Source: Pseudomonas sp. LS.1a (GTDB taxonomy: Bacteria > Pseudomonadota > Gammaproteobacteria > Pseudomonadales > Pseudomonadaceae). Taken from it: DNA of 64,000 bases. Shown here one piece after another: positions 1-8,639 of the stretch; the stretch's first letter is position 1; each line of letters opens with the position of its first letter. Below the pieces are notes generated by a model. It saw only the letters and a program-made list of their open reading frames with translations, was not told the origin of the DNA and did no database searches. The stretch lies in NCBI RefSeq assembly GCF_022533585.1, contig NZ_CP092827.1, forward strand, positions 3,574,001 through 3,638,000, in the 5' to 3' direction. The translations under genes and the position numbers were made by a program.

Positions 1-594
1 GGTGAACGTAGCATCCGCGCCCAAGGAGATCAGCGGGGTTTCCCCGACCTTGACCTTGGCCAGCGGCACTTCGTACTCGCCTTCGCCGATGTACAGCAGC
101 ATCTCCACACGCTGGTCCCGAGGCGCCAGGAATGCCCGGCGCGGTTGGGTCAGGTACGACGGATAGACGCGCTGGTGGCCTGCGATCTGGCGCACCGGGT
201 CGCCGAGCTTGACCTTGTTGCCCTTGGCACTGGCCTCGGTCAAGGGGTCGCCCTGCTGGGTGCCTGCGCTGGATGGCATGCCTGGCATCTTGGGCATGAG
301 CAGCTTGGAGACCGCCTTAACCCCTGCGAATAGGGTAACCGCCATGAAAGCCTGTTCAAGACCTTTTGGCTCTCGGTAGATCTGCAGCAGGTCGGACGGC
401 TTGAACTTCACCTTGTGCCATAGGTGCTGGCCGATGATCTCGTCGTTCAGCACCACGCTGAATGGTGGGCTTTCCCGGCGCTCGTACGACTGGGCCTGGC
501 TCTTCAGCCACTCCTCGATCGTCATACGGCGGTCGGTCTTCCAGGTGCCGAGCGGCGCCGTGTTGCTCAGCTTGTTCGGATAAAATTCGATCAT
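1..594 (-). CDS. Phage tail tip / host-specificity protein, TipJ-like (partial)
   Basis: The reading frame is open from an ATG at 594 to the window edge (198 residues, C-terminus missing). Its ATG overlaps the stop of the upstream NlpC/P60 gene as ATGA, which fixes the start. Position after tape measure, DUF1833 and NlpC/P60 genes is where lambda-like phages encode the I/J tail-tip proteins. The N-terminus is followed by a hydrophobic stretch around residues 80-100 and a Pro/Gly/Met-rich segment, as I recall for TipJ-family Pseudomonas phage proteins. Probable role: central tail fibre or tip that contacts the host. The family call is from memory of context and is moderately sure; a lambda gpI-like N-domain is the alternative. 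Confidence 0.6.
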   Translation of the reverse strand, partial: MIEFYPNKLSNTAPLGTWKTDRRMTIEEWLKSQAQSYERRESPPFSVVLNDEIIGQHLWHKVKFKPSDLLQIYREPKGLEQAFMAVTLFAGVKAVSKLLMPKMPGMPSSAGTQQGDPLTEASAKGNKVKLGDPVRQIAGHQRVYPSYLTQPRRAFLAPRDQRVEMLLYIGEGEYEVPLAKVKVGETPLISLGADATFT

Positions 595-968
595 CGGTAA
601 TACACCACCCTCGGGTGAGCGGCTTCGAACTCGCCAGTCGTCCGGAGGCAGGCGCCGCCGGGGTTTGTGTCCAGCACCTTCAGGCGCCCTTCGCTTTCCA
701 CCACCACGCCGACATGCAGGCACAGCGCGCCGCGGAACACGGCAGCAATGGCGCCTGGCTCTGGGGCGCACTCCTCCATGCCCTGGCGAAGTTCGTGGTA
801 GGCGGCGGTATTGGCCTTTGGCTTGCTCTTGCCAACGGCGCCCAGGCTGGGCAGCAGCGGCAGGCCGAACACCTCATGACGCACGGTGATGCACAGCCCC
901 CAGCAATCGAAGGCAATAGGCCCCCGAGCACCCTCGCGATACGGGGCGCGCATGAATTTTTCGATCAT
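591..968 (-). CDS. NlpC/P60-family tail peptidoglycan hydrolase (lambda gpK-like)
   Basis: A 125-aa protein with the NlpC/P60 cysteine motif FDCWGL (Cys22) and a downstream histidine in CLHVGVVV (His85), the spacing expected for the Cys-His pair of this fold. In lambdoid tails such proteins sit at the tail tip and are thought to cut peptidoglycan cross-links during DNA entry or to process tail parts. It lies between the DUF1833 gene and the tip protein, with a 4-base overlap with the latter, so they are co-translated. Single-domain length is typical. Catalytic assignment is by motif only. Confidence 0.85.
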   Translation of the reverse strand: MIEKFMRAPYREGARGPIAFDCWGLCITVRHEVFGLPLLPSLGAVGKSKPKANTAAYHELRQGMEECAPEPGAIAAVFRGALCLHVGVVVESEGRLKVLDTNPGGACLRTTGEFEAAHPRVVYYR

Positions 969-970
969 GG

Positions 971-1450
971 TCAGATGTACTTCAGGCCAGGTGCCAGGGA
1001 TGTGGTCAGGATGGTGCGGAGGCCGTTGGTGTTGAGCAGGTCGAAGAAGCCGGCGGTTAGCTTCGCCACGTTGTCTTCATACTCCCGGCTGAGCAGCGTC
1101 ATGCGGCACCGCTCTTGTGGGAACGACAGGTCTTCGGCCAGGTATCGGCGGAAGGTGATGATGAATCGGTCGCCGGCCGCCTTGGCCTCCTCAACGACCT
1201 CCTGCACCTCGCCAGTCACGTTGTCCAGGCCAAGCACCAGGTTCTGGAACGCGCTGTTGTCGTTCTTGGGCAAGGCCAGGTCCATGGCCATCGCGATGAA
1301 GGTAAGCGTGCGGCCGTCTTCGGTCGTGCACACCCGGTCTTCCCAGCCCGAGCAGTACAGGTGGGAGACGGTGCCACCTTCCTTCCTGGCTTCGATGGTG
1401 TCGACCAGTTCGCCCCTGCCCGAGGCATAGCACTCCTCGATCAGGCTCAT
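971..1450 (-). CDS. DUF1833-family phage tail protein
   Basis: A 159-aa protein starting MSLIEECYAS. I chose the ATG at 1450 because it overlaps the stop of the upstream gene (ATGA); an in-frame ATG 21 bases further up would run deep into that gene. The sequence is hydrophilic, with no signal or membrane segment. Proteins of this type lie between the tape measure and NlpC/P60 genes of Pseudomonas siphophages and are thought to belong to the distal tail or baseplate. Family assignment rests on sequence feel and position, not on a search. Confidence 0.65.
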   Translation of the reverse strand: MSLIEECYASGRGELVDTIEARKEGGTVSHLYCSGWEDRVCTTEDGRTLTFIAMAMDLALPKNDNSAFQNLVLGLDNVTGEVQEVVEEAKAAGDRFIITFRRYLAEDLSFPQERCRMTLLSREYEDNVAKLTAGFFDLLNTNGLRTILTTSLAPGLKYI

Positions 1451-1917
1451 CCGAAGTACCTCGTGTACCACTTGTCCAGGCTGCCGGACAGCTGAGTGTT
1501 GAACTGGTCGAGCGGTATGCCCATGGCCGCACTAAGGTACTGGTCCTCGGTGTAGACAGGGCGCTTCTTGAACTCCAAGCGAGCAGAGAACCGCCAGCGC
1601 TTGATCTGAGCCAGTTCCCCGCCGACGGGGATGCTCTTGAAGTGGACCAGGTGCACCTGCATACCAAGTGGAGTCTGAAGCGGCATCTCGAACCACTCGA
1701 CGCCAAGGTTCAGAGCCCAGGTATACCAACCCTCGAAGAGGGCGGCCTCCTCCTGACTGAAGTTGAATGTGAACTGAGCGGAGGTCGGCGGATTGCTGGT
1801 TAATTTCCGGTACCGCGTGCGCCCGGTGACCATCGGCGTAGCCCGCATCGGATCAACCGTGCTCAGGCCATACCCCTCCTGCAGAGGAAGTGGCAATTCT
1901 GCCGGGTATTGAATCAT
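1447..1917 (-). CDS. Phage distal tail protein, unknown family
   Basis: A 156-aa protein beginning MIQYPAELPLP, rich in aromatic residues (motif ALFEGWYTWALNLGVEWFEM) like many beta-rich tail components. It directly follows the tape-measure region and overlaps the DUF1833 gene by 4 bases. Proteins of this size and place in lambdoid siphophages (lambda gpM neighbourhood) form the ring below the tail tube. I do not recognise a named domain. Function is inferred from context only. Confidence 0.6.
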   Translation of the reverse strand: MIQYPAELPLPLQEGYGLSTVDPMRATPMVTGRTRYRKLTSNPPTSAQFTFNFSQEEAALFEGWYTWALNLGVEWFEMPLQTPLGMQVHLVHFKSIPVGGELAQIKRWRFSARLEFKKRPVYTEDQYLSAAMGIPLDQFNTQLSGSLDKWYTRYFG

Positions 1918-1944
1918 TGCCGTTCCTCAGCTGAGGTTTGCGTT

Positions 1945-2088
1945 TTAGGTGAGAGGGCTGAGGCCCAGCGCTTCCTCGATGCGGGCGAGTCGCCGCTGCA
2001 GCAGGAGCTCTTTCTCATCAGGGGGAACAATAGGATCGGGCGCAGTTGCGCCCGCCCCGCTGTCGGCCTCGTCAGTTTCGGTGGTCAT
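1945..2088 (-). CDS. Small 47-aa phage protein
   Basis: A short reading frame (MTTETDEADSGAGATAPDPI... ending LGLSPLT) between the tape-measure gene and the next tail gene. It has a good ribosome site (AAGGAAG, 5 bases before ATG) and fills most of an otherwise empty 198-base gap. The N-terminal half is acidic and disordered; the C-terminal half (residues 24-42) is a likely charged helix. Function unknown. The ribosome site and its place in the operon are the support. Confidence 0.5.
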   Translation of the reverse strand: MTTETDEADSGAGATAPDPIVPPDEKELLLQRRLARIEEALGLSPLT

Positions 2089-2115
2089 GAGACTTCCTTA
2101 AGTCGGAGTAAGTGG

Positions 2116-4941
2116 TTAATCGCCGGGTCGTTTCCACCCGTAAGCGCCCTCCCCAGCGTTCACTACATCGCCGTAGCCTGACGCGAGCTGACCAGCAACC
2201 TCTTGTACGGCCCGGTCAGTTGCCTCCCTGATAACGAACTCAAGGTCTCCGTTAGGCATGCGACGCTGCTCAACCTGAGCGCTGGAGTGGTTCTGGATGT
2301 AGATGTTCTGCTGTATGCCGGATGCCCCGGACCGTCCTGCCTGCGTAGAGACAACCGACCCCGCCCCGCCGGCCACCGATACCCTCTCGTTCGAGTTGAT
2401 CGCATTCAGGGTCGCGTCAAGCTTTCTTGATGTTTTCGAGGTGACTACACGCTCGCCCTTTTCCAAAAGCCACGTCCCAGTTTTTGGAACCGAGTCAATA
2501 CCATCGTGAGCCATGCCGGCGACGGAGTTGATCGTGGCCATGAAGCTACCTGCCGACCCGAGCGCTGAAGCTGCTGCTGCGGGAGCCGCGAATGGACCGA
2601 CGATTGGTATAGCTGCGGTAGATGTGAAAGCGTTCAGGGCGGCCATTGCAACCTGAGCAGTACCCCACTGGATCAACATCCGTAAAGCGCCCGAGGCGAA
2701 AGTGGCGGCCAAATCGGACATCGACAGCTTCCCTGTCGTGACAAAGTTGTAGATGGAGTCGGTCATTCCATTGAAGGCACCAGCAAACAAGGCCTGCGTC
2801 TGCCCGGCGATGTCGCGCGCCTGGTTGCCGAAGTTCTGCACTGCGGCCGTCCAGCCGTTGATTGGGTTCATGATAGCGGCGTCGTACTGAGCAAAGCCGT
2901 TTTGCAGAGCTGCCAATCGCTTCGGCAAGAACTCGTTTTCCTGATCGATCTCTTTCTGCAGTTCCTCCCGCTGTTTGGCGGTCGTCGCATTCGCGAGCTC
3001 GGTTCTAAGCTGCTTGATGCGGTCGTTGGTTTGCTGCTCGAGCTGGATACGCTTCTGCATCCTTTCGAACTGCAGGTCACCCATACCGACGCCGGCCGCT
3101 TCAAGGCTGTACTGAGCACGGTCATTGTCCAGCTGCTTTTGGAGCTGCGCCCGATACTCCTCGGCCTGGGTCAGGCCCTTGGCGCCCTTGATGGCGGCGG
3201 CGTAGTTGATCGACGCCTGGGCCAGCGCCTTGCTGTACTCCTCCTGGGTGATCTTGCCCTTGCTCAATGCTAGGTCGAGCTGACCCTGCTCCTTTGTCAG
3301 CGCCCTGGCGGCCTGGGCGGCTGGATCGTACTGGCCATACAGTCGGGCGAAGGTGTTTTCCGCCTCAGCCACGCCACGGTTGACGTTCTTCGGCGCGTTC
3401 TTCTTCGCCTCGCGGGCCTTGATGTCCGCGATTTCCTGCTCGATGTTCTTGCGGGATTTGGCGTACTTCTCTTCCTCGGCAGCGCTGAATCCGCCAGCGG
3501 CAATGGCATCCTTGCGCGCCTTGTCCAGGTCCGTCAGTTCCTTCTGGAGCTTCTGGGTCTGGGTCAAAGACGACTTGTAGGTCGAGTTGATCAGGTCGAT
3601 GCCCTTCTTGCCGGCATCCTGTGTGGCCTTGTTGCTGGCATCCTGCGCAGCCTTGGCGGCATTGTTTGCCAGGGCCGTTTGCAGCTGCTTGAGCCTGGTT
3701 TCTAGTCCTCGCAGGGTCTGGTCGTCATCGCCCGCGAAGAACCCGATGATGCCCCCTTTGCGCTGGGCAATCAGTTTCTCGGTGTTGGCGATTTGGTCCT
3801 CGATCGTCTGATCGCGGCCAACGTCGAGCATGGCATCCCAGGCCTTCTTGGCCGCCCCGGTGATGGACTGCCACGCGGACTCCAGCGTGCCCAGGTTGCG
3901 CTCAATCTCCCCTGCCCGGCTGTTGATGGCCTCGGCGTACAGGCCGGCCGCCATAGCCGCAGCGTCCATCGTCTTGCCCTGCTCCTGCAGGGATTGGATG
4001 TTGGCGTATTGCGATGCGGTGAGGATGTTCAGCTCGCCATCGAGCTTCTTGATGGCCTCGACAGGGTTCTTGCCGATCTCGTTGAAGGTCTGGACGACCT
4101 CTGTGATATCCCGGCCGGTCTGCTTCGACCAGGCCAATGAGGCCTGGGTGATCTCCACGTACATGCTGCGCAGCGGATTGCCGGCGGCGGCCAGTTGGGT
4201 GAGGACCCCGGCGGCCGCACCAACGGTTCCGCTTGATGCCGCCACCTGATTGGCCATATCGGCAAGTTGGTTGGCGCTCAGGCCAGCAGCATTCCCACTC
4301 TCGATCAGCGCATTGGCGAAGCGCTCAGTCTCTTCAGAGCCTTGGTAGTAGGCAACAGCAAGCACGCCAGCAGCTGCTGCAGCCGCAGTGAACGGGTTTA
4401 CCAGGCCAGCGATGTAGCCGCCCATGGCTCTTGCAGCCGGGCCGATGCCGCCAAACATGTCCTTGAGCTGGCCGCCCTGCTGAAGCAGAACAGTGAGCGG
4501 CGCCTGCCCTGCCTGTAGGCTGACCGCGATGTCGGTGAATTGGGCAGGCAAGCCACGGAGCGCTGCGTTGTAGGCCTTTGCCGACATGCCCGCCCTGTTC
4601 ATGCCATCAGAGGTCTCGCCGAGAGCATCGCGCATCGTGTTGATGCGCTGTGTGTACTCGACGAATGTGTCGCTCTCGACGATACCGGCCTTTTTGAACT
4701 TGGCCAGCTTCTCCTGCATGTCATCAAGGCGACCCAGCGCGGCTGTCGTCGGGTTGATCTGGCCAAGCAGCTGGGATAGCGCCCTGCGCTGATCTTCCAG
4801 GCTATCTGATACGCCCTCTGCCGAGGCTGCTGCGGCATCACCGGCCCGCTCCATTTGCTGAAGCGATCCTGTCAGGTCGTCAGCGTTGCGCTTTGCTCCG
4901 CGCGAATCGATCGTCACCGCAAGGCGTGATTCCTGCGCCAT
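2116..4941 (-). CDS. Phage tail tape measure protein
   Basis: A 941-aa protein that sets tail length and is ejected ahead of DNA. It shows the usual plan: an N-terminal helical region (LAVTIDSRGAKRNADDL), an alpha-helical hydrophobic part around residues 170-210 (GYIAGLVNPFTAAAAAAGVLAV), a long Lys/Glu/Gln coiled coil (about 450-690), and an Ala/Gly-rich hydrophobic C-terminal part (AALNAFTSTAAIPIVGPFAAP). The start at 4941 has GGAGG six bases upstream; another ATG at 4959 overlaps the upstream stop and would add six residues. At this length the family rule of roughly 1.5 angstrom per residue suggests a tail of about 140 nm, an estimate only. Confidence 0.92.
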   Translation of the reverse strand: MAQESRLAVTIDSRGAKRNADDLTGSLQQMERAGDAAAASAEGVSDSLEDQRRALSQLLGQINPTTAALGRLDDMQEKLAKFKKAGIVESDTFVEYTQRINTMRDALGETSDGMNRAGMSAKAYNAALRGLPAQFTDIAVSLQAGQAPLTVLLQQGGQLKDMFGGIGPAARAMGGYIAGLVNPFTAAAAAAGVLAVAYYQGSEETERFANALIESGNAAGLSANQLADMANQVAASSGTVGAAAGVLTQLAAAGNPLRSMYVEITQASLAWSKQTGRDITEVVQTFNEIGKNPVEAIKKLDGELNILTASQYANIQSLQEQGKTMDAAAMAAGLYAEAINSRAGEIERNLGTLESAWQSITGAAKKAWDAMLDVGRDQTIEDQIANTEKLIAQRKGGIIGFFAGDDDQTLRGLETRLKQLQTALANNAAKAAQDASNKATQDAGKKGIDLINSTYKSSLTQTQKLQKELTDLDKARKDAIAAGGFSAAEEEKYAKSRKNIEQEIADIKAREAKKNAPKNVNRGVAEAENTFARLYGQYDPAAQAARALTKEQGQLDLALSKGKITQEEYSKALAQASINYAAAIKGAKGLTQAEEYRAQLQKQLDNDRAQYSLEAAGVGMGDLQFERMQKRIQLEQQTNDRIKQLRTELANATTAKQREELQKEIDQENEFLPKRLAALQNGFAQYDAAIMNPINGWTAAVQNFGNQARDIAGQTQALFAGAFNGMTDSIYNFVTTGKLSMSDLAATFASGALRMLIQWGTAQVAMAALNAFTSTAAIPIVGPFAAPAAAASALGSAGSFMATINSVAGMAHDGIDSVPKTGTWLLEKGERVVTSKTSRKLDATLNAINSNERVSVAGGAGSVVSTQAGRSGASGIQQNIYIQNHSSAQVEQRRMPNGDLEFVIREATDRAVQEVAGQLASGYGDVVNAGEGAYGWKRPGD

Positions 4942-4955
4942 GTGATCCTCCGGCG

Positions 4956-5803
4956 TCAACGCCTCTTGGGGTTGTTTTTGGCCTCAGCTTCGGCCTGGGC
5001 TTTCTCGTTCTGCTCCTCCCAGTGCTTGCGGAACTGGTCATCGAGGGCAAAGACGGCTGCGTCTAACTCTTCGCGGCATATCGCAGATGGGTAGCGGGCG
5101 AGGTATTCGGTGATGGCCGAAGGCGGGATAGGCGCCGGAGCGCCGACCATTCCAACGTACTGCCGGGAGCGGCTGATGTAGGCGTATGCCTGAAGGACCT
5201 CGGCGGTTACGCCGTCGATCTCGGGCGCATCAGGAACGCCGGAGCCAAGTCGCTCATGCTTCCAGCGCTTCTTCTCGTTGCCATCGCCGGCCCACTCACG
5301 CCCCCACAGGTATGCCGCTACTGCTTTTCCGCAGTGGCTGCGGCCTTCTCCTCGACGCGGCGGGCGATGTCGGTCGCGGTGCGCAGGGCCAGGAAGTAGA
5401 CGCCGGGGTACTGTCCGATCAGGGCAATGCAGAGATCGGCGCTGTACTTTGCCGGCACGCCGGGAGCTTCCTCGATATCCACGCCCTTCCAGTCTTTGAT
5501 CAGGTGCTTGGCCGCCAGCTCGACGAACAAGTCGTCATCAGTTTCAAGGGCGACATCCGGGATAGAGTCCAGGCTGAATGCTGCGGTGCCAACCATGGCC
5601 TGCTGGTTGATAGCGGCCAGATGGCGGTTGATCAAAGCCTGGTGAGACTTGTAGAGCGGGTTGGCGATAGAGCCAACCAGGACGGCAGCGGTGTCTTCGC
5701 CCGCCTCACACTTCACGACGACATTTCCAGGCTCAACCTTAAAGTGCACCCAGCGCTCGCCGTTGGTGTCCAGTTCAGGCTTTTTCTCGATGGTGATGCC
5801 CAT
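4956..5803 (-). CDS. Tail assembly chaperone GT fusion made by -1 frameshift (predicted)
   Basis: The upstream chaperone frame (5318-5803) ends in TAG, but the -1 frame is completely open through that stop down to 4956, covering about 120 codons (NEKKRWKHERLGSGVPDAPE ... EAKNNPKRR). A slip at the A-rich run 5324-5330 would give a fused protein of about 282 aa, the lambda gpG-gpGT arrangement used to load the tape measure during tail assembly. An in-frame ATG at 5150 exists in the T part but gives only 64 residues and has no convincing ribosome site. The next gene is the tape measure, as in lambda. The fusion is inferred from frame geometry. Confidence 0.75.
5318..5803 (-). CDS. Tail assembly chaperone (lambda gpG-like)
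   Basis: A 161-aa protein starting MGITIEKKPELDTNGERWV. It sits between the tail tube and tape measure genes, where siphophages encode the chaperone that coats the tape measure before tube polymerisation. Ribosome site AGAGGAAT precedes the ATG. The C-terminal end is Ala/Glu/Lys-rich (ARRVEEKAAATAEKQ) and contains the probable frameshift site. Without the frameshift this is the major product. Placement and the overlapping -1 frame support the call more than any sequence motif. Confidence 0.8.
   Translation of the reverse strand: MGITIEKKPELDTNGERWVHFKVEPGNVVVKCEAGEDTAAVLVGSIANPLYKSHQALINRHLAAINQQAMVGTAAFSLDSIPDVALETDDDLFVELAAKHLIKDWKGVDIEEAPGVPAKYSADLCIALIGQYPGVYFLALRTATDIARRVEEKAAATAEKQ
5324..5330 (-). 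promoter_or_regulatory. Probable -1 ribosomal frameshift site
   Basis: On the coding strand the bases read GCG GAA AAG CAG TAG; the run GGAAAAG at 5330-5324 lies two codons before the G stop. It is not the classical lambda heptamer GGGAAAG: the A-site slip AAG to AAA re-pairs well, the P-site GAA to GGA less so. Frame arithmetic (G frame to T frame is exactly -1) supports slippage here or a few codons upstream. Confidence 0.5.
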
Positions 5804-5860
5804 GGTATTCCTCTGCGGTAAAAGGCCCGACGCACACCGCAGGGCGCGCCGGGCAAAGGG

Positions 5861-7030
5861 TTAAGCGGTGACGGTGACAGCGCAGGTGTCGGTCTTGGTG
5901 CCGTCTGCGGCGCTGGTCGCGGTGATGGTGGCGGTACCCACGGCCAAGCCGGTGACAAGGCCGGTCTCGCTCACGCTGGCGATGGCCGGGGCGGAGCTGG
6001 TCCAGGTGACCTGCTGGCTGGCACCGGCTGGAGTGACCACGACTTCGAGGTCGCCGGTGTCGCCCACTGCCACGCTCAGGGTGGCCGGGGTGACATCCAC
6101 GGCGGCCACAACGATCGGCGCCGGCAGGCGGGTAATGGTCGGAGCCACGCGGCGGGCGGTGTAGTTCAATTCCACCTGGATGATGTCGGTCGAGCCGCCA
6201 TCAGGCCAATCAGCGGTAACTTCCATCTCGGGGATCAGGAACTTGTAACCGCCGTCGGCGTTGCCGATAGTGAACTCCAGGCTGATAGCGTCGTTGGTCT
6301 TCTGGGCCTTCCACAGCTCGTAGGCCATTTTCGACCAGCTGATGGTGATGGCGCCGGAGGGGGTAAAGGTAGTGGCAATGATGTTGCCTGGGTACGGGTT
6401 GCCATTGCCGATGCAGCGCTGGGTCTGGACAGCGTTATCGAACTGCAGGTTGAAGCTGTCGACGCAGGCGTTGTCCTCGCCCACCTGGACGCCATTGATC
6501 TTCAGGCCGCTGATGTCCTTGAAGCTGAATCGGCGCTGGCTGGCCTCGGGCTGGGCGTTGATGATGAACGACGTGTTGTCGCCCTTGTCATCCCAGGACC
6601 GCGCGGCCATGGTCGTGGTGACCGTGACCTCGTTGTCGCCGGGGAAATCGAAGTTCATGGTGGCGACTTGCACGCCTCGAGCGATGGCCGAGACGCCGAT
6701 GTCGGTCGCGTAGGAGGCGATCGAGAAGGTGATACGGTCATCACCCATGGTGAGCTGGTTGCTGGACCAGTTGCTGCCGAAGCAGGAGGCCATGAACTCG
6801 TCCAGCGCGCCATAGCGCCATTTGGTCTCGATGTCGCCGCCCACATCCACGGTAGTCTGGGCAGTGCCCTGCGACATGCGGGTGAAGCCGATCTCGTTGT
6901 TCTCTTCCGAGTTGAAGGTCGGCATCAGGCCATTGCTGATGCGCGTCAGCACGTTCCAGTCGCCGGCCGGCGTCACGCCGGGGGTTACTTCTTTGATCCA
7001 GGCCAGCTGGACCTTGGCTCCGCTCGACAT
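5861..7030 (-). CDS. Major tail tube protein with C-terminal Ig-like domain
   Basis: A 389-aa protein starting MSSGAKVQLAWIKEVTPGVTP, typical of phage tail tube proteins whose N-terminal part forms the hexameric tube. The last 85 or so residues (VDVTPATLSVAVGDTGDLEV ... GTATITATSAADGTKT) form a bacterial Ig-like group 2 (Big_2) domain, the decoration seen on lambda gpV and many others; it projects from the tail and may bind cell-surface sugars weakly. The start at 7030 is preceded by AGGAG seven bases upstream; a longer open frame to 7132 runs through a terminator hairpin and is not likely translated. Probably the most highly expressed tail gene. Confidence 0.92.
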   Translation of the reverse strand: MSSGAKVQLAWIKEVTPGVTPAGDWNVLTRISNGLMPTFNSEENNEIGFTRMSQGTAQTTVDVGGDIETKWRYGALDEFMASCFGSNWSSNQLTMGDDRITFSIASYATDIGVSAIARGVQVATMNFDFPGDNEVTVTTTMAARSWDDKGDNTSFIINAQPEASQRRFSFKDISGLKINGVQVGEDNACVDSFNLQFDNAVQTQRCIGNGNPYPGNIIATTFTPSGAITISWSKMAYELWKAQKTNDAISLEFTIGNADGGYKFLIPEMEVTADWPDGGSTDIIQVELNYTARRVAPTITRLPAPIVVAAVDVTPATLSVAVGDTGDLEVVVTPAGASQQVTWTSSAPAIASVSETGLVTGLAVGTATITATSAADGTKTDTCAVTVTA

Positions 7031-7054
7031 GCGGTTTCTCCTATCGATAGGCGT

Positions 7055-7076
7055 AAAAAAACCGCCATGTGGCGGT
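7055..7076 (-). terminator. Hairpin terminator upstream of the tail tube gene
   Basis: Reading leftward, ACCGCCA-CA-TGGCGGT is followed by six more T. It lies between the stop of the tail terminator gene and the ribosome site of the tail tube gene, inside the late operon. Late antitermination would be needed to read through, or it may serve as an RNA processing end. Confidence 0.7.
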
Positions 7077-7089
7077 GGATGTTGCGGGC

Positions 7090-7497
7090 TCAGTAGGCCC
7101 GGTATGGCACGCTGACGTTGACCTGGTACCACCCATGGCCGTCATCGCCGATCGTGCTGGCCGAGGCTGCGTGGCATTCGAACGGCCCGGTCGGGTCGCT
7201 GTAAAACTCGAAGTGCTGGACCAGGGTATCTGCGGCCTTGGTGATCGCCAGTGTGCCCTTGTTGCTGGGCACGAACAGCTGAACCATGATGATGCCGGTC
7301 CGGCGCACGCATGGGCCAATGCCGACCTCTGGTGTACTGGCCAAGCCAGGAACGTCCGCCAGCCTAGCCCAGATGGGTTTGCCGGCCGGGTCGAACGGGC
7401 CCTGTGGGTTGTTCGGGTAATCGACAGCCGATGCTGGAATGCCCGCCCACTGCGCCATGCGGCCAGTGACGATGGCTCTGATCTGTTCGAAGGTCAT
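7090..7497 (-). CDS. Tail terminator / minor tail protein (lambda gpU-like, DUF4128-like)
   Basis: A 135-aa protein starting MTFEQIRAIVTGRMAQW, with a central FVPSNKGTLAITKAADTLVQ segment. Small proteins with this beginning (a short helix, then a WARLADVPG-like strand) just before the tube gene usually cap the tail tube and stop its growth. It overlaps the preceding gene by 4 bases and precedes the tail tube gene. Family call is by position and general resemblance to DUF4128 tail terminators. Confidence 0.65.
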   Translation of the reverse strand: MTFEQIRAIVTGRMAQWAGIPASAVDYPNNPQGPFDPAGKPIWARLADVPGLASTPEVGIGPCVRRTGIIMVQLFVPSNKGTLAITKAADTLVQHFEFYSDPTGPFECHAASASTIGDDGHGWYQVNVSVPYRAY

Positions 7498-7880
7498 GAG
7501 TAGGCCTGCGAGACGCTGTTGAACGACACCGCGTAGATGCCGGCGGGGGCCTGCTGGGAGTGCCCATCCTCAAGCGGTACGGCGTATGGGAGGTTGTTCT
7601 GGATGAACACCTGCGTGAACGGTTCAAGCCCGGTCATCACCCTGACGCCCTGCTGGATGGTCTCCGAGCCGGTGGGGTCGACATTCACGCTGCTGGCGTA
7701 CACGGGCGCGCCCACGCTGACGATGTTGTTACCCCGGAATCGCCCAGTGTCGACAGGCGACCGCAGCACGATTTCGTTGAGCATGGCCAGGGCAATGACG
7801 CGCACGCGCTGCGTCAGGGCTTCTTCGACCAGGCCGGTGAACAGGCTTGGCGGTGTGCTCCATCCCCTGCTCTTGGCCAT
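7494..7880 (-). CDS. Neck / tail completion protein (HK97 gp10-like)
   Basis: A 128-aa protein starting MAKSRGWSTPPSLFTGLVEE. The segment LRSPVDTGRFRGNNIVSVG is the core signature of HK97 gp10-like tail completion proteins (SPVDTGRLR-type). It likely joins the finished tail to the head connector. Neighbouring genes are the two connectors upstream and the tail terminator downstream, with a 4-base overlap to the latter. Confidence 0.8.
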   Translation of the reverse strand: MAKSRGWSTPPSLFTGLVEEALTQRVRVIALAMLNEIVLRSPVDTGRFRGNNIVSVGAPVYASSVNVDPTGSETIQQGVRVMTGLEPFTQVFIQNNLPYAVPLEDGHSQQAPAGIYAVSFNSVSQAYS

Positions 7881-7882
7881 GG

Positions 7883-8266
7883 CTACTTCCTCAGCTGCAA
7901 TCGGTAGGTGGCTGAAGCCGGGTCGGAGCGCACTGATTTGACCAGGTAGACCACCTGCTTGGAACGGTCCATCAGGTCGGGCGCGGTGATTTTGTGCCCA
8001 ACGTCCGGGGTATCGGTAACCTCGTTGGCAAGCGCGGTGAGGCGTAGGTCGCCGACCAGGATGTTCACGTTGTCGATCCGGCTATCTTCGTAGCGGGACA
8101 GCACGCCTCGGCCCGTGTACATCACTGGCTGGGCTGTCGTGGTTTCGTTAACCGGATCCCACGCACCTGGCCCCATATATTCGCCGGTGAAGGCCAGCAC
8201 CGCGTCGGACAGGTCCGTATTGAACGCCTGGGCCAGGTCGGCCTGCAGTTCATCGCGAAGTCCCAT
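7883..8266 (-). CDS. Head-tail joining protein, unknown family
   Basis: A 127-aa protein starting MGLRDELQADLAQAFNTDLSDAV. Position between a DnaT-like connector and the gp10-like neck protein fits a head completion or stopper protein. The C-terminal half is beta-rich (KQVVYLVKSVRSDPASATYRL), as in gpFII-like stoppers. I see no catalytic motif. Its start is one base after the previous stop, so it is translated in the same operon. Confidence 0.6.
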   Translation of the reverse strand: MGLRDELQADLAQAFNTDLSDAVLAFTGEYMGPGAWDPVNETTTAQPVMYTGRGVLSRYEDSRIDNVNILVGDLRLTALANEVTDTPDVGHKITAPDLMDRSKQVVYLVKSVRSDPASATYRLQLRK

Positions 8267-8267
8267 A

Positions 8268-8639
8268 TCAGCCCCTCACAATCTTGGTCTGGCCGCTGCT
8301 GCTCAGGTAATGCGCCAGCAGCGCCAGGGCGAACGACTCGCCAGCGCTGATGGTGCGGGAGGATTCCGAGTAGGTTTTGCTGCTGGAAACCCCGTCAGCG
8401 TTGACCGACTTGCTCAGCACGCCGGTCTCCTTGCTGCCGTAGATGTTCCCTGCCGCAGCCTCCCGGGCAATCTCGGCGCCGGCCTGAATGACGTCGTCCG
8501 GCACGGGGTCGAACTCAGGCAGGCCGAGATTGGTGAGCCAGGTGTTGGCCATCAGCACCGCCCGGGCCTTCTGGTCGTCGGGCGCCCAGGTAGGCCCAAG
8601 CAGGGCGTCTACCTGCTCGACGGTGATGTAGATGGTCAT
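8268..8639 (-). CDS. DnaT-like head-tail connector protein
   Basis: A 123-aa protein starting MTIYITVEQVDALLGPTWAPDD. Phage proteins with this N-terminal helical pattern, a conserved ALL..W at about residues 11-17 and a serine-rich middle (SVNADGVSSSKTYSESSRTI) are often labelled DnaT-like ssDNA-binding proteins, but in this place they act as adaptor (connector) proteins below the portal. The upstream gene's stop shares a base with its ATG. Confidence 0.7.
   Translation of the reverse strand: MTIYITVEQVDALLGPTWAPDDQKARAVLMANTWLTNLGLPEFDPVPDDVIQAGAEIAREAAAGNIYGSKETGVLSKSVNADGVSSSKTYSESSRTISAGESFALALLAHYLSSSGQTKIVRG

Noticed and set aside
462..1430. 322-codon rightward frame in the tail region
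   Set aside because: Antisense to NlpC/P60 and DUF1833 genes, which have motifs.
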